42,410 nucleotides of DNA from Nitrosomonadales bacterium (GTDB taxonomy: Bacteria; Pseudomonadota; Gammaproteobacteria; Burkholderiales; Gallionellaceae). Each line of letters starts with the position of its first letter. The first letter of the stretch is position 1. The position numbers and the translations under genes were made by a program. Where the stretch lies: contig JACRAQ010000001.1 of assembly GCA_016213335.1 (NCBI GenBank), positions 1 to 42,410 of the forward strand. The letters are read 5' to 3'. Below are positions 34,178 through 42,410 of the stretch, one piece after another. The notes under the pieces were generated by a model. That model was given only the letters and a program-made list of their open reading frames with translations, did not search any database and was not told where the DNA came from.

Positions 34178-35410
34178 GTGGCATTAATTGTTCAGAAATA
34201 TGGCGGCACTTCGGTGGGCAGCCCGGAGCGCATCCAGGCGGTGGCGCGCCGCGTGGCGAAATACAAGGCGCACGGTCACCAGGTAGTGGTGGTGGTTTCC
34301 GCAATGAGCGGCGAAACCAACCGACTGATTGATCTGGCGAAAAAAATTCAGTCGCAACCCGACCCGCGCGAGCTGGATGTGGTGATCTCCACCGGCGAGC
34401 AGGTGACCATCGGGCTGGTGTCCATGGCGTTGCTGGAGCTGGGGCTGAAAGCCAAAAGCTACACCGGCGGGCAGATCAGAATCCTCACCGACAGCGCTTT
34501 CACCAAGGCGCGCATCCTCAGCATAGACGAACAGAATATCCGTGCCGACCTGGCCAACGGCAATGTGGTGGTAGTGGCAGGCTTCCAGGGGGTGGACGAA
34601 AAGGGCAACATCACCACGCTGGGGCGCGGCGGTTCCGACACCACCGGGGTGGCCATCGCCGCAGCGCTGCGTGCCGATGAATGCCAGATATACACCGACG
34701 TGGACGGCGTGTATACCACCGACCCGCGCCTGGTACCGGAGGCGCGCCGCCTGAAAACCATCACCTTCGAGGAGATGCTGGAAATGGCCAGCCTCGGCTC
34801 CAAGGTGCTGCAAATCCGCTCGGTCGAGTTTGCCGGAAAATACAAGGTCAAGCTGCGCGTGCTCTCCAGCTTCGAGGAAGAAGGCGACGGCACGCTGATT
34901 ACTTTTGAGGAAGACGACAAAATGGAACAGGCAATTATTTCGGGCATAGCATTCAACCGCGACGAAGCCAAGATTACCGTGCGGGGTGTGCCGGACAAAC
35001 CGGGCATCGCGTACCAGATACTCGGCCCGGTGAGCGACGCCAATATTGATGTGGACATGATCATCCAGAACGTCAGCCTGGACGGCACCACGGATTTTTC
35101 CTTTACCGTGCACCGCAATGAGTTCGACAAGGCAATGGGTATCCTGAAGAACCAGGTGCAGAAACACATCGGCGCGCGCGAGGTGGCAGGCGACAGCAGG
35201 ATCGCCAAGGTATCGGTGGTCGGCGTCGGCATGCGTTCGCACGTGGGCATCGCCAGCAAGATGTTCCGCACCCTGGCCGAGGAAGGCATCAACATCCAGA
35301 TGATTTCCACCTCGGAAATCAAAATCTCCGTGGTGATAGACGAAAAATACATGGAGCTGGCCGTGCGGGTGCTGCACAAGGCATTCGATCTGGACCAGGA
35401 AGACTTATAA
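34178..35410 (+). CDS. lysC: Aspartokinase
   Basis: 410 residues from GTG 34178 with AGGA 7 bases upstream. It phosphorylates aspartate in the first step of lysine, threonine and methionine synthesis. The kinase core shows IVQKYGGTSVGSPERIQ, VVSAMSGETNRL, and GRGGSDTTGVAIAAAL near residue 147. Two ACT domains in the C-terminal 150 residues bind feedback effectors (VRGVPDKPGIAYQIL near 270 and VVGVGMRSHVGIASKMF near 345), so it is the single-function class. An internal start for a beta subunit, as in Bacillus, is possible but not evident. A TAGAAT -10 at about 34134-34139 could be its promoter. No lysine riboswitch is visible upstream. Confidence 0.97.
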   Translation: MALIVQKYGGTSVGSPERIQAVARRVAKYKAHGHQVVVVVSAMSGETNRLIDLAKKIQSQPDPRELDVVISTGEQVTIGLVSMALLELGLKAKSYTGGQIRILTDSAFTKARILSIDEQNIRADLANGNVVVVAGFQGVDEKGNITTLGRGGSDTTGVAIAAALRADECQIYTDVDGVYTTDPRLVPEARRLKTITFEEMLEMASLGSKVLQIRSVEFAGKYKVKLRVLSSFEEEGDGTLITFEEDDKMEQAIISGIAFNRDEAKITVRGVPDKPGIAYQILGPVSDANIDVDMIIQNVSLDGTTDFSFTVHRNEFDKAMGILKNQVQKHIGAREVAGDSRIAKVSVVGVGMRSHVGIASKMFRTLAEEGINIQMISTSEIKISVVIDEKYMELAVRVLHKAFDLDQEDL

Positions 35411-35424
35411 ACCGGAAACCACCT

Positions 35425-35549
35425 TTAGCCACAGATGAACACCGATAAAGCACTTGCGGAAAATATTGCGCCAGTTATCCGCCAGATGGTCAGTGAGTAT
35501 CATTCAAGACACGGGTAATCCATGAACATCCGTGTTAATCCGTGGCTAA
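35425..35549. repeat. Inverted-repeat element with TTAGCCAC ends and a 27-codon frame
   Basis: TTAGCCACAGATGAACACCG at 35425 faces ATCCGTGTTAATCCGTGGCTAA ending at 35549, about 20-base arms with a few mismatches. The left arm supplies an ATG at 35435 opening a 27-codon frame (MNTDKALAENIAP...) that ends at 35518. Sequences of this type often flank GxxExxY (PDDEXK-like) genes whose N-terminus reads MNTDKH; here only a stub remains. The whole lysC-mltD gap (35411-35648) holds nothing else I can identify. Confidence 0.6.
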
Positions 35550-35648
35550 TTGTCTTGCCGGGCAAAGGCTCTACCCACTCCGAGCCTTGACGCTCCTTGA
35601 TTCCCTCGGCTACCATCGCCGCAGTCAAAATTTTCCGGGCATCGCCTA

Positions 35649-37181
35649 GTGTTCTCCAACAGACCGTTTCTGCTCGCTTTTGCCGCTATTGTTGCGCTCA
35701 CGCCAGCGCGTGCCATGAGCGCAGATGGTGAAACACCCGCCCCGGATACAAGTGGAAAGGCCGTTCAGGACTCGAGAACAGGCCCGGTAGTGGCGCATGC
35801 CACCGAGCCGCCCGCACTGATTGATTCCCCTGCAATCCCGCCGGCAGATTCCGCAACCGGGCCGCTTGCCGTTCCCCCCGCCACTGGCGATACGACCCCT
35901 CCCCCTGCCGCAGATGCCGCGCTCGCCGATGGCGATTTGTGGCAGCACATCCGCAGCGGTTTCGCGATGGGCGAACTGAAAAGTCCGCTGATCGCGCGCT
36001 ATGAGAAGTGGTACGTCAACCACCCGGATTATGTGGAGCGCATGACAGGCCGCGCGCAACGCTATCTCCATTTCATCGTGGAGGAAGTGGAAAAACGCGG
36101 CATGCCGATGGAAATTGCCTTGCTGCCCATGATCGAAAGCGCCTTCAACCCCGATGCCTATTCGGTGGCGCGTGCTTCCGGCATCTGGCAGTTCATTCCC
36201 TTTACCGGGAAGAAATATGGCATGCAGCAGAACTGGTGGTACGACGGGCGGCGCGACATCATCAGCGCAACCAACGGCGCGCTGGATTACCTGCAGAAAC
36301 TGCGCGACCAGTTTGGTGACTGGGAGCTGGCGCTGGCCGCATACAACTGGGGCGAAGGGGCGGTGCAGCGCGCGCAGGAGCGCAACCGCAAGCGTGGCAA
36401 GCCGACCAACTATGCCAGCCTGAAACTACCGAAAGAAACGCGCGGCTATGTGCCCAAGCTGCTGGCAGTCAGGAACATTGTCAGCGATCCGGCCCGCTTC
36501 GGCCTTGCGCTGCAACCCATTCCGGATCGCCCCTATTTTGCAGCCGTCACCACAACGCGACACATGGATGTAAAGCTTGCTGCCGAGCTTGCCGAAATTT
36601 CCCTGGAAGAATTCAACGCCCTCAACCCGGCGCACAGCCGCCCGGTCATTCTGAATGAAAACGATAATGTACTGCTGCTGCCGGCAGACAAGGTGGAAAC
36701 CTTCCGCGCCAACCTGGAAAACTACGGCGAGCCGCTGGTGTCCTGGCAGGCCTACCGGAGCAAAAAAGGCGAGCCGCTGGACCAGCTTGCCCCGCGCTTT
36801 GGCCTTTCGGTTGAAAAGCTCAAGCGGATCAACGGAATTCACCCGCGTGCCAAGCTGTGCGACGGCCAGGCGCTGCTGGTGCCCAGGAGCAACGAAGAAG
36901 CGGACAGCGAATTTGAGGCCTTCAACACCCACCTGCCCCCCAGCGATCCGCTGCTCTTGAATGCCATCACCCACACTGTGCGCAAGGGCGATACCCTGGG
37001 CGCCATCGCACGGCGCTACCATGTAAAGCTGGCCAGCCTGAAAAGCTGGAACAGCGGCGTGAGAATTCTCCGGCCCGGCCAGAAAATTTATGTCGTACCG
37101 CGCATCAAACCCGCCACTGCAACCAGATCGGCCACGAGCCGTACTAAAACTGCAATTACGAGTACCAGCCCGGCCATCTAG
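35649..37181 (+). CDS. mltD: Membrane-bound lytic transglycosylase D-like, LysM protein
   Basis: 510 residues from GTG 35649. A signal peptide ends near PARAMSA, and a Pro/Ala/Thr-rich linker runs to residue 95. The GH23 lytic transglycosylase domain follows with the catalytic Glu163 in ALLPMIESAFNP, then GIWQFIPFTGKKYGMQ and AAYNWGEGAVQRA. C-terminal repeats near residues 370-415 and 436-482 (HTVRKGDTLGAIARRYHVK) are LysM peptidoglycan-binding units. It cuts glycan strands with anhydro-muramyl formation during wall turnover. There is no lipobox Cys in the signal peptide, unlike E. coli MltD. It is convergent with the ABC ATPase gene, 26 bases away. Confidence 0.93.
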   Translation: MFSNRPFLLAFAAIVALTPARAMSADGETPAPDTSGKAVQDSRTGPVVAHATEPPALIDSPAIPPADSATGPLAVPPATGDTTPPPAADAALADGDLWQHIRSGFAMGELKSPLIARYEKWYVNHPDYVERMTGRAQRYLHFIVEEVEKRGMPMEIALLPMIESAFNPDAYSVARASGIWQFIPFTGKKYGMQQNWWYDGRRDIISATNGALDYLQKLRDQFGDWELALAAYNWGEGAVQRAQERNRKRGKPTNYASLKLPKETRGYVPKLLAVRNIVSDPARFGLALQPIPDRPYFAAVTTTRHMDVKLAAELAEISLEEFNALNPAHSRPVILNENDNVLLLPADKVETFRANLENYGEPLVSWQAYRSKKGEPLDQLAPRFGLSVEKLKRINGIHPRAKLCDGQALLVPRSNEEADSEFEAFNTHLPPSDPLLLNAITHTVRKGDTLGAIARRYHVKLASLKSWNSGVRILRPGQKIYVVPRIKPATATRSATSRTKTAITSTSPAI

Positions 37182-37207
37182 CCCGGGTCAGCTCCAGCCT
37201 CTACCCC

Positions 37208-39265
37208 TTAACTGCCGTACAAATGGCAATGCACACTGTGCGTCTCAGTGATGGCCGTTGCTTGCGGGTAAGCAGTCTGGCACTGCGGCATGGCGTGGCT
37301 GCAGCGCGGATGGAAGTGACAGCCCTGCGGCGGTTTTGCGGGCGATGGCATGTCGCCGGGCAGGCGCACCACCTCAACACCATGCCGGTCTATCTGCGGC
37401 ACAGCAGACAGCAGCGCCCGGGTGTAGGGGTGCTGTGCGTGATGCAACACTTCCTGCGCCGTGCCACGCTCCACGATGCGCCCAAGGTACATCACGCAAA
37501 CTTCGTGCGCCAGATATTCCACCACCGCGAGGTTGTGCGTGATGAAAAGGTAGCTCAACCCTAATTCCCGCTGCAAGGCTTTCAGCAGGTTCAGTATCTG
37601 CGCCTGCACCGATACATCCAGCGCACTGGTCGGCTCGTCGCAGATCAGCAGCTTCGGGCTCACCGCCAGCGCACGCGCGATGGCGATACGCTGGCGCTGC
37701 CCGCCGGAAAATTCATGCGGATAACGCCACTTCGTTTCCTGTGGCAGGCCGACCTGCTCCAGCAGCTTGTCTATCTGTTGCTGCCTCGCCTCGCTGTTTT
37801 TTGCAACGCCCAGCGCATCCATCCCTTCCTGCAAAATCTCCGCCACGCGCATCTTCGGGTTGAGCGACGCATACGGGTCCTGAAACACCATCTGCATCCC
37901 GGCGCGTTTCTCCCGCAGCGCATCATGGCCAAGGCCAACCAGCTCGCTGCCCGCAAAACGCACGCTGCCCGCCATCGGGCGGATCAGCTGCAACAGCGCC
38001 TTGCCTGCCGTGGTCTTGCCGCAACCGGATTCCCCCACCAGCGCCAGCGTGCGCCCCGCTGCGATGGAAAGTGAAACGCCGTCCACCGCTTTCACATATC
38101 CCGCTGTACGCTGCAGGATACCCTTGCGGATAGGGAAATGGACTTGCAGGTTTTCAACCTGCAAGAGCGGGTAGCCGGTAGCGGGTAGCGGGTAGCCAAC
38201 CCCCGCATGACCGCTCTCGGCCGCCTGATTTTCGCCTTCGGCTACACGCAACGAGCTGCCCGCTGCCAGCCCGGAATATAAATGGCACCTCACGGCCCCG
38301 TTTCCAACTGCTACCCGCTCCGGCTCCTTTTCATGGCATAGCACCCATGCCCGGTCGCAGCGCGGTGCAAACCGGCAGCCTTTGGGGATGTCGTGCAATT
38401 GGGGAACGGTGCCTGGAATCGCAGCCAGGGGCTGGCCGCTTTTCGCGGCACCGGGCAGCGCCGCGAAAAGCTTCTGCGTGTATGGATGCGCAGGCTGCGC
38501 GAACAGCTGCTCGCGCGACGCCAGCTCGACGATCTGCCCCGCATACATCACCGCCACCTGGTGGGCCATTTGCGCCACCACGCCGAGGTCATGCGTAATC
38601 AGCAGCAGCGCCATGCCGCTGCTCTTCTGTGTATCGCGCAGCAGCTGCAGCACCTGCGCCTGTATGGTAACGTCCAGCGCGGTGGTCGGCTCGTCCGCAA
38701 CCAGTAACTTCGGCTGCCCCGCCAGCGCCATCGCGATCATCACCCGCTGCTTCATGCCGCCGGAGAGCTGGAACGGGTATTCGTACAGGCGGCGCGGCGC
38801 ATCGGGGATGCCCACCTGCTCCAGCAGTTCGATGCAGCGTTGCTCGATGCGCTCCCTCTCCCTCCGGGGGAGGGCTGGGGTGGGGGAAGCCTCGCCGCAC
38901 TGGTGCGGCCCGCCGTGCAGTACCAGCGCCTCCGCGATCTGCTCCCCCACCGTCATCACCGGATTCAAACTCAATCCCGGTTCCTGGAAAATCATCGCCA
39001 TCCTGCCGCCGCGCACCTCGCGCATGGCGCGCTCGGGGAGCGCCAGAATGTCGCCCCCGTCGAGCCATACCCCGCCGCTTTCGATGCGTATGCCATCGGG
39101 CAGCAATCGCATCAGAGACAGCGCGGTCATGGATTTGCCGCAGCCGGATTCGCCCAATAGCGCGAAGGTTTCACCTGCCTTGATATCGAACGAAACGCCG
39201 TCCACGATGCGCGCACCGTTGTACAAGGATGTAGTCAGCGATTTGACGGAAAGAATTTCGTTCAT
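37208..39265 (-). CDS. Double ABC ATPase of a peptide/nickel-type transporter (YejF/DppDF-like)
   Basis: 685 residues with two complete ABC units, as in YejF. Unit 1 has Walker A GESGCGKSMTAL, signature LSGGMKQRVMIA and Walker B LLVADEPTTALD. Unit 2 has GESGCGKTTAGKAL, FSGGQRQRIAIARA and LLICDEPTSALD. Each ends in the oligopeptide-type domain with paired Cys (GCRFAPRCDRA and GCHFHPRCSHAMPQC). It would power import of oligopeptides or microcin-like peptides; no permease or binding protein is in the window. Two segments look repeat-derived: a 15-residue insert in unit 1 (near GEASPTPALPRRERE, about 38848-38892), and a linker coded by heptamers at 38168-38198. Length is about 140 residues above the E. 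coli protein. Confidence 0.93.
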   Translation of the reverse strand: MNEILSVKSLTTSLYNGARIVDGVSFDIKAGETFALLGESGCGKSMTALSLMRLLPDGIRIESGGVWLDGGDILALPERAMREVRGGRMAMIFQEPGLSLNPVMTVGEQIAEALVLHGGPHQCGEASPTPALPRRERERIEQRCIELLEQVGIPDAPRRLYEYPFQLSGGMKQRVMIAMALAGQPKLLVADEPTTALDVTIQAQVLQLLRDTQKSSGMALLLITHDLGVVAQMAHQVAVMYAGQIVELASREQLFAQPAHPYTQKLFAALPGAAKSGQPLAAIPGTVPQLHDIPKGCRFAPRCDRAWVLCHEKEPERVAVGNGAVRCHLYSGLAAGSSLRVAEGENQAAESGHAGVGYPLPATGYPLLQVENLQVHFPIRKGILQRTAGYVKAVDGVSLSIAAGRTLALVGESGCGKTTAGKALLQLIRPMAGSVRFAGSELVGLGHDALREKRAGMQMVFQDPYASLNPKMRVAEILQEGMDALGVAKNSEARQQQIDKLLEQVGLPQETKWRYPHEFSGGQRQRIAIARALAVSPKLLICDEPTSALDVSVQAQILNLLKALQRELGLSYLFITHNLAVVEYLAHEVCVMYLGRIVERGTAQEVLHHAQHPYTRALLSAVPQIDRHGVEVVRLPGDMPSPAKPPQGCHFHPRCSHAMPQCQTAYPQATAITETHSVHCHLYGS
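38168..38198. repeat. Tandem heptamer GCGGGTA, about 4.4 copies, in the ATPase linker
   Basis: GCGGGTA, GCCGGTA, GCGGGTA, GCGGGTA, then GCC. On the coding strand this reads GYPLPATGYPLL. A seven-base unit changes the frame when copies are gained or lost. Confidence 0.75.
38848..38892. repeat. REP-like palindromic repeat inserted in frame in the ABC gene
   Basis: CCCTCTCCCTCC and GGGGGAGGG form a stem followed by CTGGGGTGGGGG, the same layout as the intergenic copy at 23431-23464. On the minus strand it codes GEASPTPALPRRERE, a peptide not expected in this ATPase family. Confidence 0.6.
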
Positions 39266-39349
39266 TGCAACATCTGCTCGGCAGTCTGGACAGTGTTCTT
39301 TTCTTTGATCGGCGTCACAACGGGCGGCTCGCGGTTTGGACGAGGAAAG

Positions 39350-39952
39350 CTAATTCTCCCCCCATCTCTTCACCAGATCATGCTCCACAGCAAGGTGATC
39401 CAGTATCCGTGCCACCACAAAATCCACCATATCCGGCACGCTCTGCGGGTGGTGGTAGAAGCCGGGGTTGGGCGGCAGAATGACCGCGCCGGCATGGGAG
39501 AGCTTGAGCATGTTCTCCAGATGGATGGCAGAAAACGGTGTTTCGCGCGGCACCAGGATCAAGGGGCGTTTTTCCTTGAGCATGACATCCGCCGCGCGGC
39601 AGATCAGATCATCGCTGATGCCGCCTGCAATTTTGCCCAGCGTGCCCATGGTGCAGGGGCAGACCACCATGGCGTCGCCGGGGCTGGAACCGGAAGCCAT
39701 CGGCGCGTACCAGTCGTCTCGCCCGTACACGCGCAGTTCGCCGCCAAACTTTCCCAATCGCTCCGCCAGCATTTTTTCCGCATCCTGCGGGCGGTTGGGC
39801 AGCGTGAAATCCAGTTCCTGCTTGGCGACGATCTGCGCGGCTTGGGAATACGCCAGATGCACCCGCTGCCCGCTTTGCAGCAGGCATTCGAGCAGGCGCA
39901 TCGAATAGGGCAGGCCGGATGCGCCGGTGATGGCAAGGGTGATGGTTTTCAA
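39350..39952 (-). CDS. ubiX: Flavin prenyltransferase UbiX
   Basis: 200 residues. It makes prenylated FMN, the cofactor of UbiD-type decarboxylases, for ubiquinone synthesis. Motifs seen: LAITGASGLPYSMRLLE at the N-terminus (FMN-binding), MASGSSPGDAMVVCPCTMGTLGKIAGG near residue 85, and VPRETPFSAIHLENML near 135. Length is close to E. coli UbiX (189). It is the third gene after manB and waaC on the minus strand, with an 84-base gap to the ABC ATPase. Confidence 0.96.
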   Translation of the reverse strand: MKTITLAITGASGLPYSMRLLECLLQSGQRVHLAYSQAAQIVAKQELDFTLPNRPQDAEKMLAERLGKFGGELRVYGRDDWYAPMASGSSPGDAMVVCPCTMGTLGKIAGGISDDLICRAADVMLKEKRPLILVPRETPFSAIHLENMLKLSHAGAVILPPNPGFYHHPQSVPDMVDFVVARILDHLAVEHDLVKRWGEN

Positions 39953-39996
39953 GTTTTGGCGCCTCCAGAAATCCCAACAGTCATGAGCAGCAATGG

Positions 39997-40962
39997 TTAA
40001 TCATGCAGCCCCGCCTGGCGTAGTGCAACCATGACCTGCTTCACATCCGGCTGCTGCCGCTTCCCGCCGAGGTTGATCGCGCTGCCGCCTGCGTGCAGCC
40101 CGGTCAAGCCTGGGTCGGTGGCAGTATAGATGCCGACAGTCGGCACGCCCAGTGCGGCTGCGAGGTGGCTCAGGCCGGTATCCACTCCGATCGCGGCGCG
40201 CGCCCGGCCCAGCAGCGCCGCTGCTTCATCCAGCCTGATAGCGGGGGGGCAAATTGCGCCGGGGATAGCCGCGCGCAGACGCTCGCTGCGCGCCTGCTCC
40301 GTTGTGCTGCCCCACGGCAGCACGATGCGCATCCCCGCCTGGCTCAGGTGTTTGCCCAAGGCAACCCAGTTCGCTTCGTCCCATAATTTTTCATCGCGGC
40401 TGGTGGCGTGCAGCAGCACGGCATAGGGTTCAGGCGGCAGCCAGGGCAGTTCGCGGGCGGGCGCACGGATACCGTAATCCGGCGCGCCCTGTGGGACATA
40501 GCCCAGCGCCTGCCCCGCCAGCTGGCGGTTGCGCTCCACCGCGTGCAGGTTCTTTGCCACAAAAAAGGTACGGTCGTAAAACAGGCTGGCGAGCGGCTCA
40601 CGCACGCTCTTCCGGTCAAAGCCTCAGCGCCTGGCGGAAGCACAACGCGCAATCAGCGCGCTCTTCAACAGTCCCTGCGTGTCGAGCGCACAGTCGTAAT
40701 GGCTGGCGCGCAGATCGCGGCAGGCCGCCCGCATCTCGCCGCACGACTGCCACAGCGACTTGCGCCAGCGGCGCATGGCTACCGGGATAACCCGTTTGAC
40801 CCTGGGATGCAGCGCGGGAAGCGGCGCAAAACCTTCTTCCACCACCCAGTCAATGCGCGCATCCGGGGCATGCCTGCAAATGTCCGACACCACCGGGAGA
40901 TTGTGCAGCACATCGCCCAGCGAGGAGGTTTTTATTAAAACGATGTTCAGCGCATTTTGCAT
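39997..40962 (-). pseudogene. waaC: Lipopolysaccharide heptosyltransferase I interrupted by one in-frame TGA
   Basis: The minus-strand frame from ATG 40962 reads 112 residues (LIKTSSLGDVLHNLPVVSDI, typical of WaaC), then a single TGA at 40626-40624. It continues in the same frame with GFDRKSVREPLASLFYDR to the end at 39997. The second part has the GT9 motifs YAVLLHATSRDEKLWDEANW and GVDTGLSHLAAALGVPTVG. Total length (about 321 residues) is that of an intact enzyme, which adds the first heptose to Kdo in the LPS core. There is no base insertion, so this is a nonsense change at a spot usually occupied by a residue before GFD/GMD. The second half could start at GTG 40605. Either a recent mutation or a sequencing error; WaaC loss would give a deep-rough LPS. 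Confidence 0.9.
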
Positions 40963-40984
40963 TTTCGCCGGAGCAAAAACGGCC

Positions 40985-42352
40985 TCAGCCGTTCCCGCCG
41001 ATCAGCGCGGCAATCTCGGCCACGCGCCTGTTGACCTGCGCGGCATCGCCGCGCGCCTCGACATTGAGCCGCAACAGGGGTTCGGTGTTGGAGGCGCGCA
41101 GGTTGAAACGCCACTCCGAAAATTCCAGACTGATACCGTCCGTTTCATCAACAACGGGATGATCTTTGGCGAAGTGCGCCAGCACGCGCTCGGTAACTCT
41201 CGCCACGTTTTCGACGCGGTAGTTGATTTCGCCGCTGCACGGAAAGGCGCGGATACGCTCCCCCACCAGGCGCGACAAGGGCTGCTTGCGCGCGCTGACC
41301 AGCTCGGCCACCAGCAGCCACGGAATCATGCCGCTGTCGCAATAGGCGAAGTCGCGGAAATAGTGATGCGCGCTCATTTCGCCACCATAGATGGCATTTT
41401 CGGCGCGCATCCGCTCCTTGATAAAGGCGTGGCCGGTTTTGCACTGGATGGGGACACCGCCTGCGCCGGCGACGATGTCTATGGTGTTCCAGGTGAGCCG
41501 CGGGTCATGGATGATTTTTTCGCCGGGATGCTTGAGAAGGAATGCTTCCGCCAGCAGGCCGACGATGTAATAGCCCTCGATAAATTCCCCGTTCTCGTCG
41601 AACAGGAAACAACGGTCGAAGTCGCCATCCCAGGCAATGCCCATATCGGTCTTGTGCTGCCTGACGGCTGCTGCGGTGGCAGCACGATTTTCCGGCAGCA
41701 GCGGGTTGGGGATGCCGTGCGGGAAAGTGCCGTCCGGCTGATGGTGCAGCTTGATGAACTCCAGGGGTACACCGGCTTTCTTCAGCTTGGCTTCGATGGC
41801 ATCTATCACGTGCCCGGCGGCGCCGTTGCCCGCGTTGACAACCAGCTTTAGCGGCCTGATGGCGTCAAGATCAATGTAACTCAACAAGTGGGAAACATAG
41901 TCCTCCAGCACGGACAACCGTTGCAGGGTGCCGCGCCGCGACACCGGCGGAAACTCGTTGCGCTCGGCCAGACGCCGGATTTCATCGAGCCCGCTGTCGC
42001 CGCTGATGGGCTGTGCGCCACGGCGCACCAGCTTCATGCCGTTGTAGTCCAGAGGGTTATGGCTGGCCGTGACCTCGATGCCGCCATCCACGTCCAGGTG
42101 AAATGCGGCAAAGTAAACCTCCTCGGTGCCGGTGAGGCCGAGGTCAATCACATCCGCCCCCGAATCCATCAACCCCTCCGCGAGGGCGAGCTTGAGCGCC
42201 TCGCTGCTCAGGCGCACATCCGACCCCACCACCACGCGGCGCGGACGGATGCTCTCGCCATAGGCGCGACCTATGCGGTAAGCGATGTTTTCGTCGAGTT
42301 CTTCGCCGAGCTTGCCGCGAATGTCGTAAGCCTTGAAGCAAGTCAGTTTCAT
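40985..42352 (-). CDS. manB: Phosphomannomutase/phosphoglucomutase
   Basis: 455 residues from ATG 42352 ([16 protein letters not shown], the family N-terminus). A TTG 24 bases upstream also opens the frame but adds no homology. It interconverts hexose 1- and 6-phosphates for GDP-mannose or nucleotide-sugar pathways. The phosphoserine loop is [14 protein letters not shown] (about residue 95), the metal loop [11 protein letters not shown] (about 235), the sugar-binding [19 protein letters not shown] (about 320) and phosphate-binding [14 protein letters not shown] (about 425). It is the first visible gene of a minus-strand group with waaC and ubiX (22-base gap to waaC), a cell-envelope context. 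The symbol could equally be algC or cpsG. Confidence 0.93.
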   Translation of the reverse strand: MKLTCFKAYDIRGKLGEELDENIAYRIGRAYGESIRPRRVVVGSDVRLSSEALKLALAEGLMDSGADVIDLGLTGTEEVYFAAFHLDVDGGIEVTASHNPLDYNGMKLVRRGAQPISGDSGLDEIRRLAERNEFPPVSRRGTLQRLSVLEDYVSHLLSYIDLDAIRPLKLVVNAGNGAAGHVIDAIEAKLKKAGVPLEFIKLHHQPDGTFPHGIPNPLLPENRAATAAAVRQHKTDMGIAWDGDFDRCFLFDENGEFIEGYYIVGLLAEAFLLKHPGEKIIHDPRLTWNTIDIVAGAGGVPIQCKTGHAFIKERMRAENAIYGGEMSAHHYFRDFAYCDSGMIPWLLVAELVSARKQPLSRLVGERIRAFPCSGEINYRVENVARVTERVLAHFAKDHPVVDETDGISLEFSEWRFNLRASNTEPLLRLNVEARGDAAQVNRRVAEIAALIGGNG

Positions 42353-42410
42353 TGAAGGGCACCTGTTACCGGACAATTGACTATTGATCCTAGAAAAAGC
42401 AGTTAGCCAC

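Noticed and set aside
34184-35377. Minus-strand frame of 397 codons opposite lysC
   Set aside because: It is antisense to a complete aspartokinase and has no recognisable motif or ribosome site.
40624-40626. The TGA in waaC as a selenocysteine codon
   Set aside because: WaaC has no catalytic Cys at this place and I see no convincing hairpin just downstream; a nonsense mutation or sequencing error is simpler.

Overview
The window is about 42.4 kb of chromosomal sequence with roughly 58-60% G+C by eye. It looks like a betaproteobacterium, most likely in the Nitrosomonadales (Gallionellaceae or Sulfuricellaceae-like). That placement is inferred from the mix of families: a PEP-CTERM protein with a sigma-54 promoter, an Fe-S type FNR, a C4/c551-type cytochrome, B-family-like heme-copper oxidases and a WaaC-type heptosyltransferase. 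It was not tested by a search. I see no rRNA, tRNA, CRISPR array, integrase or intact insertion sequence.

Layout. 1-4270: the start of a LOG-family gene (minus strand), DNA polymerase I, and a PEP-CTERM exported protein behind a well-formed -24/-12 promoter. 4334-8640: a nitronate monooxygenase-like gene and hemN (minus), an fnr gene divergent from hemN, and a small cytochrome c. Perfect FNR boxes lie between hemN and fnr and before the cytochrome. 8740-20210: the respiratory core of the window. It holds a 58-aa membrane peptide and heme A synthase on the plus strand. On the minus strand are two linked heme-copper modules. Module 1 (20098 to 15649) is two tiny membrane proteins, a CuA subunit II, a subunit I without the active-site tyrosine, heme O synthase and a Sco copper chaperone. 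Module 2 (15464 to 9947) is a cytochrome b fused to a [2Fe-2S] ferredoxin and an NAD(P)H reductase, an anchored unknown protein, a second and very divergent subunit I, and a second cytochrome b fused to two [4Fe-4S] clusters and an MvhD-like domain. 20422-28015: uvrA, two small exported or membrane proteins, a polysaccharide deacetylase and a pair of pilin-like genes, one with a G10 tract. 28050-34034 (minus): an SNase/excalibur nuclease, pgpA, thiL, two glycosyltransferases and recJ. 34178-37181: lysC and an MltD-like transglycosylase, separated by a dispersed inverted-repeat element. 37208-42352 (minus): a double ABC ATPase, ubiX, a waaC gene broken by one in-frame TGA, and a phosphomannomutase/phosphoglucomutase.

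How it fits together. hemN, the cytochrome c and heme-copper module 1 each have an FNR/DNR-type box placed where a class II activator would sit (centre about 41 bases before the expected start). The fnr gene lies among them. This suggests a low-oxygen or nitrogen-oxide response that makes heme, heme O/A, copper-loaded terminal reductases and their electron donor. Both subunit I proteins lack the tyrosine needed by oxygen-reducing members, so nitric oxide reduction is the more attractive hypothesis. Module 2 is the most unusual part: it appears to wire NAD(P)H and a low-potential Fe-S donor, through two sister cytochromes b, to a heme-copper protein that also lacks the usual CuB histidine pair.
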